64,000 bases of DNA from Desulfovibrio sp. Its GTDB lineage: Bacteria; Desulfobacterota; Desulfovibrionia; Desulfovibrionales; Desulfovibrionaceae. Both the position numbers and the translations under genes were made by a program. The notes beneath the pieces are model-generated. The model made no database searches and was not told where the DNA came from. It was given only the letters and a program-made list of their open reading frames with translations. The stretch spans positions 310,001-374,000 of the forward strand of contig JALHJW010000001.1 of NCBI GenBank assembly GCA_022839785.1, written 5' to 3'. This document shows, in pieces, positions 36,124-49,337 of this stretch (position 1 is its first letter; each line of letters starts with the position of its first letter).

Positions 36124-36243
36124 CTATGAAGCCTGTGCGCAACCTTAGCCCCCCCTGGCCATTGTGGCAAGGCGGCGGCGAAAAATGCGCAGAAACCCGC
36201 ATATGCCCGGCGCGGGAGCCGCCATGCGGACGCGGCCAGGCGC

Positions 36244-37824
36244 TCAGTACTGCCCGGTCTGGCGCGGCCAGTAGCCGGTGTAGCCCCTGCACAGGAAGAT
36301 GGAGAAGCGGCGGGCGGGTTCGCCCTTGAACACGGTCTGGTAGTGGATGGGTTCGGACAAGGACTCGCACATGCGCTCCACCCCGGGCTCCACGCCGGAT
36401 TTGAAGTCCTTGCGCACGTATATGGCGTCCCAGCCCTTCCTGTCCTCGGGGCCGGGCCAGAGGTCGTACTGCGTCATGCGCCGGGAGAGCCAGGCGTTGT
36501 AGGTGCGCGGCTGGCCCGGCGCGTAGAAGGCCAGGGCCGCGGTCATGTCGTACTGCTCGCTGAAGATGAAGACCCGCTCGGGATCGTCAAAGGCCGTGAG
36601 GCGCAGCCGCTCCACCTCGCGGCCCAGGTCGTCCCAGCCCTTGAGACGGCCCGCGGGGTTGAGCGCGGCCGGAAGAGGCAGCACCGGCTCCAGGGCCACG
36701 ACGAGGAATATGCACGCGGCGAGCGACGCCCAGAGTTTCCTGAGTCTGCCCCGGGACTGCCAGTAGCGCGCAAAGCCCAGCGCGCAGAGCACGAAGCCCG
36801 CGGCGTAGCTCACTGCCGACCAGTTGGGCTGGATCTTGGTGTGCAGGCTCCAGAGGATGAAGAAGCCCCACAGGGGCCAGAAAAAGAGGGAAAGCAGCAC
36901 GGAGGCGCGGGACTCGACGCCGAGCGCGCCCGCTCCGTCCAGGCGCGCCTGCTTCGCCGCGAGCCAGCCGCCCATGAGCATGAAGACGAACCACCACGGG
37001 GTCATGAGGCCGATCTGGCTGCCCACGTAGTCGGGGAAGCGGTCGAAGCGGATCAGGCGCGCGGCCGTCTTGCCCTGCACTCCCGCCAGCGTTCCCACGT
37101 GCTTGAAGCCCACGAAGCCGTTCTGCGCGTTCCAGACGAGGATTGGCAGAAAGCCGAAGGCGGCGCCCAGGGCCAGGGCCGCGACGAGACGCCCCCAAGT
37201 CCCGGCGGGCAGGATTCCGCGCCGGTGCAGGATGAAGGCGTAGAGCAGCGCCAGCACCGGAAAGACGAGCATCATGTACTTGGCCAGCACGCCGAGGGCC
37301 ACCAGCGGGGCGAGCGCCCAGGCGGCCAGGGCGCGACGCCGGGGCGAAACCTCGGGCCGGGTGGCCGCGTCCAGGCAGAACATGGCCCCTGTCCAGCAGA
37401 CCAGGAGCGGATTGTCCGTGGTCATGAGCACGCCCGAGGCCAGGAACATGGGCGCGGTGTTGGCCACGGCCAGGACCAGGAGTCCCAGCCCCGGCCGCTT
37501 CCAGAGCCGCGACAGCCAGAGGTAGAGGATGGTCTGCAGCAGCGCGGACCCGAAAAGCGCCCCGGCGCGCACGCCCAGCTCCGTGTCGCCGAAGAGGCTC
37601 GTGCCCAGGGTGATGATCCAGGCGATGAGCGGCCCCTTGGAGTAGTAGGACCACTGCGGGCGGCGGGTCCAGTCCCAGTACTGGGCCTCGTCCTGCACCA
37701 GACCGATCTGGCCCGTGGCCACGATGAGCAGACGCACGCCCACGCTGAGCAGGACGAGCGCCAGGGCGAGCCGGTCGCAGCGGCGGGCGAAATCGGGATC
37801 GGAAGGGGACATGACGATGCGCAT
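36244..37824 (-). CDS. GT39-family membrane glycosyltransferase (ArnT/PMT-like)
   Basis: A 526-residue integral-membrane protein with about 10-12 hydrophobic helices. The first periplasmic loop carries QDEAQYWDWTRRPQWSYYSKGPL, with the catalytic Asp-Glu of lipid-linked-sugar transferases of the ArnT/PMT type. A soluble C-terminal part (from about residue 420) reads FIFSEQYDMTAALAFY. It probably transfers a sugar from a polyprenyl phosphate to lipid A or another envelope acceptor. The start is chosen at ATG 37824; 37812 is possible. Confidence 0.82.
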   Translation of the reverse strand: MRIVMSPSDPDFARRCDRLALALVLLSVGVRLLIVATGQIGLVQDEAQYWDWTRRPQWSYYSKGPLIAWIITLGTSLFGDTELGVRAGALFGSALLQTILYLWLSRLWKRPGLGLLVLAVANTAPMFLASGVLMTTDNPLLVCWTGAMFCLDAATRPEVSPRRRALAAWALAPLVALGVLAKYMMLVFPVLALLYAFILHRRGILPAGTWGRLVAALALGAAFGFLPILVWNAQNGFVGFKHVGTLAGVQGKTAARLIRFDRFPDYVGSQIGLMTPWWFVFMLMGGWLAAKQARLDGAGALGVESRASVLLSLFFWPLWGFFILWSLHTKIQPNWSAVSYAAGFVLCALGFARYWQSRGRLRKLWASLAACIFLVVALEPVLPLPAALNPAGRLKGWDDLGREVERLRLTAFDDPERVFIFSEQYDMTAALAFYAPGQPRTYNAWLSRRMTQYDLWPGPEDRKGWDAIYVRKDFKSGVEPGVERMCESLSEPIHYQTVFKGEPARRFSIFLCRGYTGYWPRQTGQY

Positions 37825-37881
37825 GGCGAGGCGGTTGTAGCCGAGGCGGCCGGGGAAGTCCAACCGCCCGGCCCCGGCGCG

Positions 37882-38538
37882 TCAGGGGATTCTGTACACG
37901 TGGTTGGGCAGCTTGAAGCCGCGCTCGGCGTGGCCGCCCGAGATGTCGCTCTCCTGGTCGCCCATGGTCACGAGGACGTCGTAGCCTTCCGCCTCGATGG
38001 CGGCGCGCGCCCCGGGCTTCCAGACAGCGGCCGGAACGCGGGGCTCCCCTTCCCTGCGCGCCGGACGGCAGACAACGCCGTCGATGCGGACGTACCCCTG
38101 ACGTTCCAGGTTCAGGCGCGTGGCCGGACACAGGGCCTGGGGCCTGCCGGTGACGAAGAAGACGGCCACGCCCTGGCGCGCCGCCCAGTTGGCCAGGTCG
38201 CGCACCGGGCCGATGGCCGGGAGCGAGGCCTCGGCCTCGTGCGCCTCGTAGGCGTCCTTCTGGTACCAAAAACCGCGCGCCCGGGCGAAATCGAAGGTGG
38301 AGAGGGCCGTGTCGTCCACGTCCAGGACGATGGCCGGTTTCCGCACGCCCTGCGCGAGCCTGCGCGCCACAAAGGCTTTGGCCTCGTCTGCGGTTCCGGC
38401 CACGTCGGCTTCGTAGCGGCCCGAGTCGTGGTAGGCGTAAATGGCCTCGTGCGTCTCCCAGAGGTTGGGCACGGGCCGGGCGCAGGCCGCGGCAAGCAGG
38501 AAGAGGAGCGGCGCAAGGAGGCGGACGGCCCTGGTCAT
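37882..38538 (-). CDS. HAD acid phosphatase, class B/lipoprotein e(P4) type
   Basis: A 218-residue secreted phosphatase. The lipobox LLAAAC near residues 14-19 predicts an outer-membrane or periplasmic lipoprotein. The HAD motifs are VLDVDDTALST (about 71-81; nucleophile Asp), FFVTGRP (125-131) and MGDQESD near 190. Characterised members dephosphorylate nucleotides outside the cytosol. Its ATG overlaps the TGA of the upstream DMT gene (ATGA). Confidence 0.83.
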   Translation of the reverse strand: MTRAVRLLAPLLFLLAAACARPVPNLWETHEAIYAYHDSGRYEADVAGTADEAKAFVARRLAQGVRKPAIVLDVDDTALSTFDFARARGFWYQKDAYEAHEAEASLPAIGPVRDLANWAARQGVAVFFVTGRPQALCPATRLNLERQGYVRIDGVVCRPARREGEPRVPAAVWKPGARAAIEAEGYDVLVTMGDQESDISGGHAERGFKLPNHVYRIP

Positions 38539-39449
38539 GCGGTCTTTCTCGCCTCGTTGCCGTCCGAGGCGGCCTTCTGCGGGCGGTTGGTCAAAAAGAC
38601 CCCGGAAAAGACCAGGACGCCGCCCACGGCCAGCCCCAGGGAGACATGCTCGCCGAGGATGACCACGCCGAGGGAGATGGCGGCCACGGGCACGAGGTTG
38701 ATGAAGACCCCGGCCCGGCTGGCCCCGATGGCCCGGATGGCCTCGTAATACCAGCAAAAGGCCAGCCCCGTGGCCATGACGCCGAGGAAGAGCAGGTTGC
38801 CCCAGGCCGTGAGGCTCACGGACGGCAATCGTCCGATCAACCCTTCGTGCAGGGCGAAGGGCAGGAGCAGGGCGCAGCCGAAGAGGCAGGACCAGGTCAC
38901 GGCGAAGACCGGCGTCATGGCGGCCATGAACCGCTTGCCGAGCAGGGAATAGGCGGCCCAGGAGAGGACGCAGCCGAGCAGGAAGGCCTCGCCCATGCCC
39001 ACGCCGCCGGAAACGAGCCTGTCCAGGCGGAAGTCCGAGAGGATCACGGCCACGCCGAGGAGCGAGACCGGGATGCCGAGCAGACGCGAGGGCGCGAGGC
39101 GCTCGCCCATGAACAGGGCCGCGCCCAGGGCCACGCAGGCCGGGATGGAGGCGATGACCAGGGCCGAGCGCCCGGCCTCCACGGTCCTCAAGGCCGAAAA
39201 GAAGCAGGCGTTGTAGAGGAAGATGCCGGTGAGGCCGAGGAGCAGGAGCGGCCCCACCTGCGCCCGCGTGGGCAGCGGGAAGCGTTTCTCCACGCGCATC
39301 TGCACGACCACGAGGAAGAGCGCGGCGAAGAGGAAGCGCAGCAGCGCGGCGGAGAACGGGGCCATCTCGCGGGCCACGATGCGCCCGGCCACCCAGGTGC
39401 CGCCCCAGATGAACATGGAGAGCACGAGCTTTACGTAAATCGCGAACAT
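38535..39449 (-). CDS. EamA-family DMT transporter
   Basis: A 304-residue transporter with ten hydrophobic helices in two EamA repeats. WGGTWVAGRIVAREMAPFSAALLRF opens repeat 1 and LIPVAAISLGVVILGEHVSLG-type motif (NLVPVAAISLGVVILGEH) closes repeat 2. The substrate (metabolite or amino acid) is unknown. It is translationally coupled to the acid phosphatase gene. Confidence 0.85.
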   Translation of the reverse strand: MFAIYVKLVLSMFIWGGTWVAGRIVAREMAPFSAALLRFLFAALFLVVVQMRVEKRFPLPTRAQVGPLLLLGLTGIFLYNACFFSALRTVEAGRSALVIASIPACVALGAALFMGERLAPSRLLGIPVSLLGVAVILSDFRLDRLVSGGVGMGEAFLLGCVLSWAAYSLLGKRFMAAMTPVFAVTWSCLFGCALLLPFALHEGLIGRLPSVSLTAWGNLLFLGVMATGLAFCWYYEAIRAIGASRAGVFINLVPVAAISLGVVILGEHVSLGLAVGGVLVFSGVFLTNRPQKAASDGNEARKTA

Positions 39450-39507
39450 GAACGCGGTTTACGCCCGAACCCGTTGCTGGGCAAGGGCGGAGTGGACGCG
39501 TTCCGTT

Positions 39508-40245
39508 TCAGCCCTTCACGGCCCTGACGATGACGTCCTTGCCCGCGAGCAAGGCCGGGGAGGTCAGGCGGTCGAGGATGAGGCAGTTGTAGGCGCGGTC
39601 CTCGGGGGAGCGCTTGGAGTGCTCCTCCTGGTCCGGGTTGCGCGTGAGCAGCGCGTAGCGCGAGTAGAGGCGGACTACCGGCTGCAGGAGCAGCAGGCAA
39701 CGGTCCAAGGGCTTGATGAGGCTCGTGGCGACGGCCGGAACCTCGAAGCCGCATTTGCGCAGGAAGCAATCCATCTCCGGGTAGCCGACGAGGTTGATGT
39801 GCGCCTCGCCCAGCCGCACCGAGAGGTTGATGGGCGACTCCATGCCCTCGTAGAAGCCCGTGAGCAGATGGTAGAGGCGCGAGCGCAGCAAGAGGCGGTT
39901 GGGGAAGGTGAGCACCAGCGTGCCCCCGGGCCTGAGGATGCGGTGAAACTCGCGCAGCGTGTGGGGCACGGACTCCACGTGCTCGATGACCTCGCGGCAG
40001 ACGACGGCGTCGAAGGAGGCCTCGGGCAGCGGCAGGGGCAGGTTCAGGTCCGCGACGACCTCGTTCAGGCCCGGCGCGGCGATCCCCGCGCTCCAGTTGG
40101 AGACCACGACCTCGTGCCCGGCCGCGGCCAGGGCGAGGGCCAGATCGCCCTTGCCCGCGCTGGCTTCGAAGAGGCGCAGGCGGCCCTGCGGCAGAAAGTC
40201 CGTGATGACCGCGTTCTTGGCCGCGTCGCGGCGCGAGACGGCCAT
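39508..40245 (-). CDS. Class I SAM-dependent methyltransferase
   Basis: A 245-residue methyltransferase. The SAM-binding motif I is a variant (LRLFEASAGKGDLALALA, about residues 22-39), with VVADLNLPLP (motif II) and FDAVVCREVIEHVE (motif post-II) then ILRPGGTLVLTFPN, characteristic of UbiE/Methyltransf_11 proteins. The substrate is unknown. It begins inside the TGATG junction with the preceding Cys-motif gene. Confidence 0.82.
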   Translation of the reverse strand: MAVSRRDAAKNAVITDFLPQGRLRLFEASAGKGDLALALAAAGHEVVVSNWSAGIAAPGLNEVVADLNLPLPLPEASFDAVVCREVIEHVESVPHTLREFHRILRPGGTLVLTFPNRLLLRSRLYHLLTGFYEGMESPINLSVRLGEAHINLVGYPEMDCFLRKCGFEVPAVATSLIKPLDRCLLLLQPVVRLYSRYALLTRNPDQEEHSKRSPEDRAYNCLILDRLTSPALLAGKDVIVRAVKG

Positions 40246-40688
40246 CAGCCCTCCTCCGTGAGCAGGGAGCGGGTCTTCTCGGCCGCGAAGGCGATGAAGC
40301 GCGGGCAATGCGTGTCGCGCAGGCCCTGTTCCGCGAAGAATTTCTGCCCCTCGGGCGTGCCCAGATGGCAGCCGAGCAGCGCGGCGCAGTTGTCCGTGCC
40401 GAAAACGGCCTTGAACTCCGCCATGAGTTCCTGGACCAGGGCGTAGGGGACCTCCAGGGAGCCGGTCGCGGCGTCGCGCCCGCGCGCCAGACCGATGACC
40501 AGCACGGCCCCCGCCAGCGCGCCGCACATGCCCCCCGTGCGCGAGAGGCCGGAACAGAAGGCCGTGGCCGCGCGCGGCAGGCAGCCCGCCTCGATCCCCA
40601 GGTCCTCGGCCAGGGCGCGGCTGACGCTCTCGGCGCACAGCCACTTCTCGTTCCAATAGGCAATGGCGCGTTCGGCCACGTCGCTCAT
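40245..40688 (-). CDS. C_GCAxxG_C_C family protein
   Basis: A 147-residue redox/metal-type protein with the Cys pattern naming the family: EAGCLPRAATAFCSGLSRTGGMCGALAGAV and NCAALLGCHLG (motifs at about residues 33-60 and 100-110). Family members are widespread in anaerobes, and the role is unknown; some sit next to electron-transfer genes. It is coupled to the methyltransferase (TGATG). Confidence 0.8.
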   Translation of the reverse strand: MSDVAERAIAYWNEKWLCAESVSRALAEDLGIEAGCLPRAATAFCSGLSRTGGMCGALAGAVLVIGLARGRDAATGSLEVPYALVQELMAEFKAVFGTDNCAALLGCHLGTPEGQKFFAEQGLRDTHCPRFIAFAAEKTRSLLTEEG

Positions 40689-40712
40689 GCGTTGCTCCGG
40701 AAGATTGCGAAA

Positions 40713-41693
40713 TCAGGGCGCGAATTTGAAGCGGCCCTTGCCCAACAGGTCGTGCAGGTGGACCATGCCCACGAGCCGCCCGGACGCGTCCACGATGGGC
40801 AGCACCGTGACCTGCCGCGCCTCCATGATGTCCATGGCCTCGGCCGCGGTCTGCTCGGGCGTGAGCCTGAGCCCCCCCCGGGTCATGACCTGGGCCACGG
40901 GCGCGGCCATGTCGAGCTGTCCGGCCACGGCCAGCCTGCGCACGTCGCCGTCCGAAAGCACGCCAGCCAGCAGCCCGTCGCCGAGCACGGCCAGGAAGCC
41001 GAGCCTGCCCTTGCTCATGATGCGCAGGGCCTCGGACAGCGGGGTGGTCTCTATGGCCACGGGCAGGCCCTCGCTGTGCATCACGGCCGTGACCTTCTGC
41101 GCCAGGCGGCGGCCCAGGACTCCGCCCGGATGGCACCGCTGGAAGTCCTCCTCGCGGAACTCCTTGCGCTCGATGAGGCAGACGGCCAGGGCGTCGCCCA
41201 GGGCGAGCTGGGCCGTGGTCGAGGCCGTGGGCGCGAGGTTGTGCGGGCAGGCCTCGCGCGGCACGCCGGAGTCGAGGACCACGTCGGCCATGCAGGCCAG
41301 CGAGGAGTCCGGCCGCCCGGTGACGGCGATGATCACCGCGCCCAGGGTTCTGAGCGGGGGAATGATGGCGTTGAGTTCGTCGGTCTCGCCGGAATTGGAG
41401 ATGGCCAGGACCACGTCGCCGGGCCGGATCAGCCCCAGGTCGCCGTGCGCGCCCTCCACGGGATGGAGAAAGTAGGCCGGGGTGCCGGTGCTGGAGAAGG
41501 TGGCCGCGATCTTGCGGCCCACCAGGCCGGACTTGCCCAGGCCCGTGACCGCCACGCGGCCCTGGCAGGCGGCGAGCGTCTCCACGGCCGCGGAGAACGC
41601 CCCGTCCAGGCGCGCGGCCACGCCCGCAAGCCCCTCGATCTCGATGGCGATGACCTCGCGGCCCAAGGCCCCCCAGTCGCGCGCGCCGTCCAT
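40713..41693 (-). CDS. kdsD: Arabinose-5-phosphate isomerase (KdsD/KpsF/GutQ family)
   Basis: A 326-residue isomerase converting ribulose-5-phosphate to arabinose-5-phosphate for Kdo and LPS core. The SIS domain covers about residues 35-170 (VAVTGLGKSGLVGRKIAATFSS; ISNSGETDEL) and two CBS domains occupy 205-325 (LGVLSDGDVRRL; ILPIVDASGRLVGMVHLHDLL). Standard length. The 36-bp gap to purF suggests separate or weakly linked expression. Confidence 0.92.
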   Translation of the reverse strand: MDGARDWGALGREVIAIEIEGLAGVAARLDGAFSAAVETLAACQGRVAVTGLGKSGLVGRKIAATFSSTGTPAYFLHPVEGAHGDLGLIRPGDVVLAISNSGETDELNAIIPPLRTLGAVIIAVTGRPDSSLACMADVVLDSGVPREACPHNLAPTASTTAQLALGDALAVCLIERKEFREEDFQRCHPGGVLGRRLAQKVTAVMHSEGLPVAIETTPLSEALRIMSKGRLGFLAVLGDGLLAGVLSDGDVRRLAVAGQLDMAAPVAQVMTRGGLRLTPEQTAAEAMDIMEARQVTVLPIVDASGRLVGMVHLHDLLGKGRFKFAP

Positions 41694-41729
41694 GCCGTCC
41701 TCCCCTGCCCTGCTCCGCCCGGCCGCGTC

Positions 41730-43136
<1,407 letters not shown>

Positions 43137-43157
43137 GGCCGTCCTCAGCCCTCGGGC

Positions 43158-46391
<3,234 letters not shown>

Positions 46392-46732
46392 GGTTGGCAG
46401 GAGTTAGGGTTCAGGGACGTCGGCGGGATGCGCCGTCAGGGATGTTTACCCGGAGTCGGAAACTCGATGTTCTCCCGCTCCGGGATATCGGTACGCCCCG
46501 CCACAGGCGGGACGTGGCGGCGCAGCCGCGGGGGAGCATGGCTTCCTGCCGTGCGCCCCTCGTCATAAACCGGACGCGCCCGGTCCGCAAGACATACCTC
46601 GCTCCCGGGCAAGGCGCGGGCACCCTATCCGAAACAGCTCCGGGACGCAACGGGAAAGGCCCCGCCTCCTCTCCCCTCGCCGTCCGGCGCGAAGGATGCT
46701 ACGGAATGGAAAACCCCCGCGCGGGAGGCGAC
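46392..46732. other. Non-coding gap with possible structured carB leader
   Basis: This 341-bp gap lies between divergent carB and the acyltransferase gene. On the carB strand it can form nested hairpins: CCGCCAC/GTGGCGG (46499-46521), overlapping CCCGCC/GGCGGG (mutually exclusive with it), and a 7-bp CCCGGAG/CTCCGGG pair closer to the start. No terminator U run, tRNA, box or gene was recognised, so regulatory function is only a possibility. Confidence 0.3.
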
Positions 46733-47455
46733 ATGGCGCGCTCGTTCGCCCTGCTTCTGGAAGAGATCGAAGGCTGGCTGGACCGCGGCCCGGACAACGA
46801 GGCCGCGCTCGAAATCCTGAAACTCATGGGCATCGGCCGCTTCGAGCCCTACTGGCTCGACGAGGGCAGGCTCTACTGCGAGACCCTGCCCATGGGCCGC
46901 GAGCCCGCTCTGCCCCACGGGCACCGCGTCATGCAGTTCCTCTGGGAGGCGCTGGACCGCGCGCCCCTGGGCCTGATGATCAACTTCGCCGTGCCCTTGC
47001 GCCGCATGCTCGCGACGCGCATCTTCGGGGCCTGCGGCACGGGATTCTTCTGCGAGGAGGAGGTGCGCTTCAACTTCGCGCGCACGCTCTTTGTGGGCGA
47101 CAACGTCTTCATCAACCGCGGGGCCTTCCTGGACACTAAGGGCGGCCTGCGCATCGGCGATTCGGCGGGCATCGCGGAGTTCGTGCGCATCTTCACCCAC
47201 AGCCACTCCGAGGCCTCGCACATCGACCGCGCCTACCGGGAAGTGGTCGTCGGGGCGCGGGCCAAGGTCTATTCCGGCGCGGTGATCATGCCCGGCGTGA
47301 CCATCGGCGAGGAGGCCATCGTGGCCGCCAACGCCCTGGTCAACGAGGATGTGCCCCCGGGCATGGTGGTGGCGGGAACCCCGGCCAAGGTCATCCGCGA
47401 ACGCCGCAGCGAAGGCCGCAGCGGGGATGACCTGGATCATATCTGGCTATTTTAG
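46733..47455 (+). CDS. Left-handed beta-helix acyltransferase
   Basis: A 240-residue hexapeptide-repeat O-acetyltransferase (LbetaH fold). Repeats run from about residue 110 (LFVGDNVFINRGAFLD, LRIGDSAGIAEFVRIFTHSH) to GVTIGEEAIVAANALVNEDVPPGMVVAGTPAKVI, the maltose/galactoside transacetylase-type ending. An N-terminal helical part of about 100 residues is not typical. The ATG at 46733 has GGGAGG 6 nt upstream; an ATG 9 codons earlier is possible. The sugar acceptor is unknown. Confidence 0.8.
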   Translation: MARSFALLLEEIEGWLDRGPDNEAALEILKLMGIGRFEPYWLDEGRLYCETLPMGREPALPHGHRVMQFLWEALDRAPLGLMINFAVPLRRMLATRIFGACGTGFFCEEEVRFNFARTLFVGDNVFINRGAFLDTKGGLRIGDSAGIAEFVRIFTHSHSEASHIDRAYREVVVGARAKVYSGAVIMPGVTIGEEAIVAANALVNEDVPPGMVVAGTPAKVIRERRSEGRSGDDLDHIWLF

Positions 47456-47574
47456 GAAGCACTCCAAAGGCATTGCCGGGCGGGCATCGCCGGGCGCATT
47501 GACAGCGGACGGGCGCGGGCCTAACGAGGCTCGGCCCGCATGGAGCGGGCAGAACCCCACCTCCGGAGCGCACC

Positions 47575-47916
47575 ATGCCCGTCGTGCTCAAGACCGTCCT
47601 GTTGCTCGTCCTCTCCAACGTCTTCATGACCTTCGCCTGGTACGCGCACCTGAAAAACCTGGCCATGCGGCCCTGGTACGTGGCGGCCCTGGTCTCCTGG
47701 GGCATCGCGCTCTTCGAGTACCTGCTGCAGGTCCCGGCCAACCGCATCGGCTACACGCAGCTTTCCCTGCCGCAGCTCAAGATCATGCAGGAGGTCATCA
47801 CCCTGGCGGTCTTCGCCCCGTTCTCCATCTGGTACATGGGCCAGCCCTTCAAGCTCGACTTCGTCTGGGCGGGCCTGTGCCTGTGCGGGGCGGTGTATTT
47901 CATTTTCAGGAACTGA
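47575..47916 (+). CDS. DUF486 family small membrane protein
   Basis: A 113-residue integral-membrane protein with four hydrophobic helices. FMTFAWYAHLKN near residue 17 and SWGIALFEYLLQVPANRIGY near 40-60 are family-diagnostic for DUF486, an SMR/DMT-related group of unknown substrate. The start follows the alternating gap after the acyltransferase gene. It precedes the toxin-antitoxin pair. Confidence 0.85.
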   Translation: MPVVLKTVLLLVLSNVFMTFAWYAHLKNLAMRPWYVAALVSWGIALFEYLLQVPANRIGYTQLSLPQLKIMQEVITLAVFAPFSIWYMGQPFKLDFVWAGLCLCGAVYFIFRN

Positions 47917-47943
47917 AGGGACGGGGGCTCCATACGTTCGGCC

Positions 47944-47972
47944 TTGACACGGATCCGTTTGAATCATAAATA
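47944..47972 (+). promoter_or_regulatory. Promoter of the RES/Xre pair with embedded palindrome
   Basis: TTGACA (47944-47949), a 17-bp spacer and TAAATA (47967-47972) form a near-consensus promoter 22 bp before the antitoxin start. The 10-bp palindrome ACGGATCCGT (47949-47958) sits in the spacer, where a bound antitoxin would block RNA polymerase. Autorepression by the HTH antitoxin is the expected use. Confidence 0.6.
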
Positions 47973-47993
47973 ATAGCCAAAAGGAGCACGACG

Positions 47994-48449
47994 GTGACCG
48001 CATCCCGTCCCACTAAATATTCCGACTCCCCCATGCCGGACACCGCCACCAGGGCCTGCGCCCCGCTGGCCCACTACGGGCCGTCCGAGGCCTCGGGGGC
48101 GATCCGGGCCGGGCTGTCCGTCGCCTGCATCGTGGACCTGCAGCGTCTCTCGGGGTTGCCCGAGGACCGTTTGGGCAGGCTGCTGGCCATCCCGCGCACC
48201 ACGCTGCTGCGCCGCAAGAAGGACGGGGTGCTGCCGCCTGACGAGGGCGACCGCGTGTGGCGGCTGTGGCGGATCATGGCCCGCGCCGTGGAACTTTTCG
48301 AGGGGGATTCCGAGACCGCGCGTGTCTGGATGAACGCGCCCAAGGACGTCTTCGAAGGCCGCACGCCGCTTGAATTCGCGGATACCACGCCCGGCGCGGA
48401 ATACGTGCTTGAGGTCATCGGCCGTCTCGAACACGGAATCCCCGTGTGA
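47994..48449 (+). CDS. Xre/MbcA/ParS-type antitoxin
   Basis: A 151-residue antitoxin for the RES toxin. The N-terminal HTH (LSGLPEDRLGRLLAIPRTTLLRRKKDG) lies at about 48-75, and the C-terminal toxin-binding DUF2384 domain ends DVFEGRTPLEFADTTPGAEYVLEVIGRLEHG. Start is GTG 47994 with AAGGAG 8 nt upstream. Its TGA overlaps the GTG start of the toxin (GTGA). It neutralises the toxin and probably represses the palindromic promoter upstream. Confidence 0.9.
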   Translation: MTASRPTKYSDSPMPDTATRACAPLAHYGPSEASGAIRAGLSVACIVDLQRLSGLPEDRLGRLLAIPRTTLLRRKKDGVLPPDEGDRVWRLWRIMARAVELFEGDSETARVWMNAPKDVFEGRTPLEFADTTPGAEYVLEVIGRLEHGIPV

Positions 48450-48907
48450 TCCACGCCTTTCGCATCATCAAGACACGATTCGCGGCCGCCGCCCTCTCGG
48501 GGGAAGGCGCGCGCCTCTATGGCGGCCGCTGGAACAGCCCTGGACGCGGCGCGGCCTACACCGCCCAGTCCCTCTCCCTGGCCCTGCTGGAGGTCATGGT
48601 TCACTTGGAGAACTGGCAGGCGCTGCGCAGCCACTGGTCAGTCGCGGAGTTGCGCTTTCCCGAGACCTGCCTGGAACGTTTGCCCCCGTCCACCCTGCCG
48701 AATGGAGTTCGCGCCGCCTCTCCGGCGGTCACGGCGGGCCTCGGCGACGCTTGGCTCGCGGCCGGGACCGCCCTGGCCCTGGCCGTGCCGAGCGTGGTCG
48801 TGCCGGGAGAGTTCAACTACCTCATCAACCCCGCCCATCCGGACATGGCGCGCTGCAAGGCATTGGCAGCCGCGCCGCTCGATCCGGACGTGCGATTGCT
48901 CAGATAA
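48446..48907 (+). CDS. RES-domain NAD+-degrading toxin
   Basis: A 153-residue RES-family toxin. The conserved Arg, Glu and Ser that name the domain are visible: GARLYGGRWNSPGRGAAYTA (Arg) then SLALLEVMVHLE (Glu), with Ser in QSLSLALL. Family members degrade NAD+ and halt growth. The GTG start is coupled to the antitoxin stop. Length is complete and no disruption is seen, so the pair should be active. Confidence 0.9.
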   Translation: MIHAFRIIKTRFAAAALSGEGARLYGGRWNSPGRGAAYTAQSLSLALLEVMVHLENWQALRSHWSVAELRFPETCLERLPPSTLPNGVRAASPAVTAGLGDAWLAAGTALALAVPSVVVPGEFNYLINPAHPDMARCKALAAAPLDPDVRLLR

Positions 48908-49337
48908 CCATATATTATCAAATTAATCCGTGAATTTCTTCTTTTGTGTACAATTTTACAGGGATAGACTTACGCGATTTCCTATTCACAAGAAGGGTAA
49001 AATTCTTCTCCAAAAGATAACTGAATACTTTCTTACCAGAAGGCTCTTTTTTAGATTCTTGCATGATCTCTTCCAGAGAACCAAGATTAGCTAAGACGAA
49101 TCCACTATTATCCACCACTCTCACAAGCAGAGATTGATTTTCAAAATTTCCATTCCATATTTTTTCCAAATTTATCTCTCTTATGTCGAACCAATAGTAT
49201 CCTTGTGTATTTCTCGGTATTATGTAGTGTTAGCACAAATTGAATAATTTCAGTATGATATGGATAGAGACTTACATTTCACCCGACGGGTGCCTGTGGT
49301 CAGACTGGGGGACTTCAAGGGCTTATCACCAGTGAGC

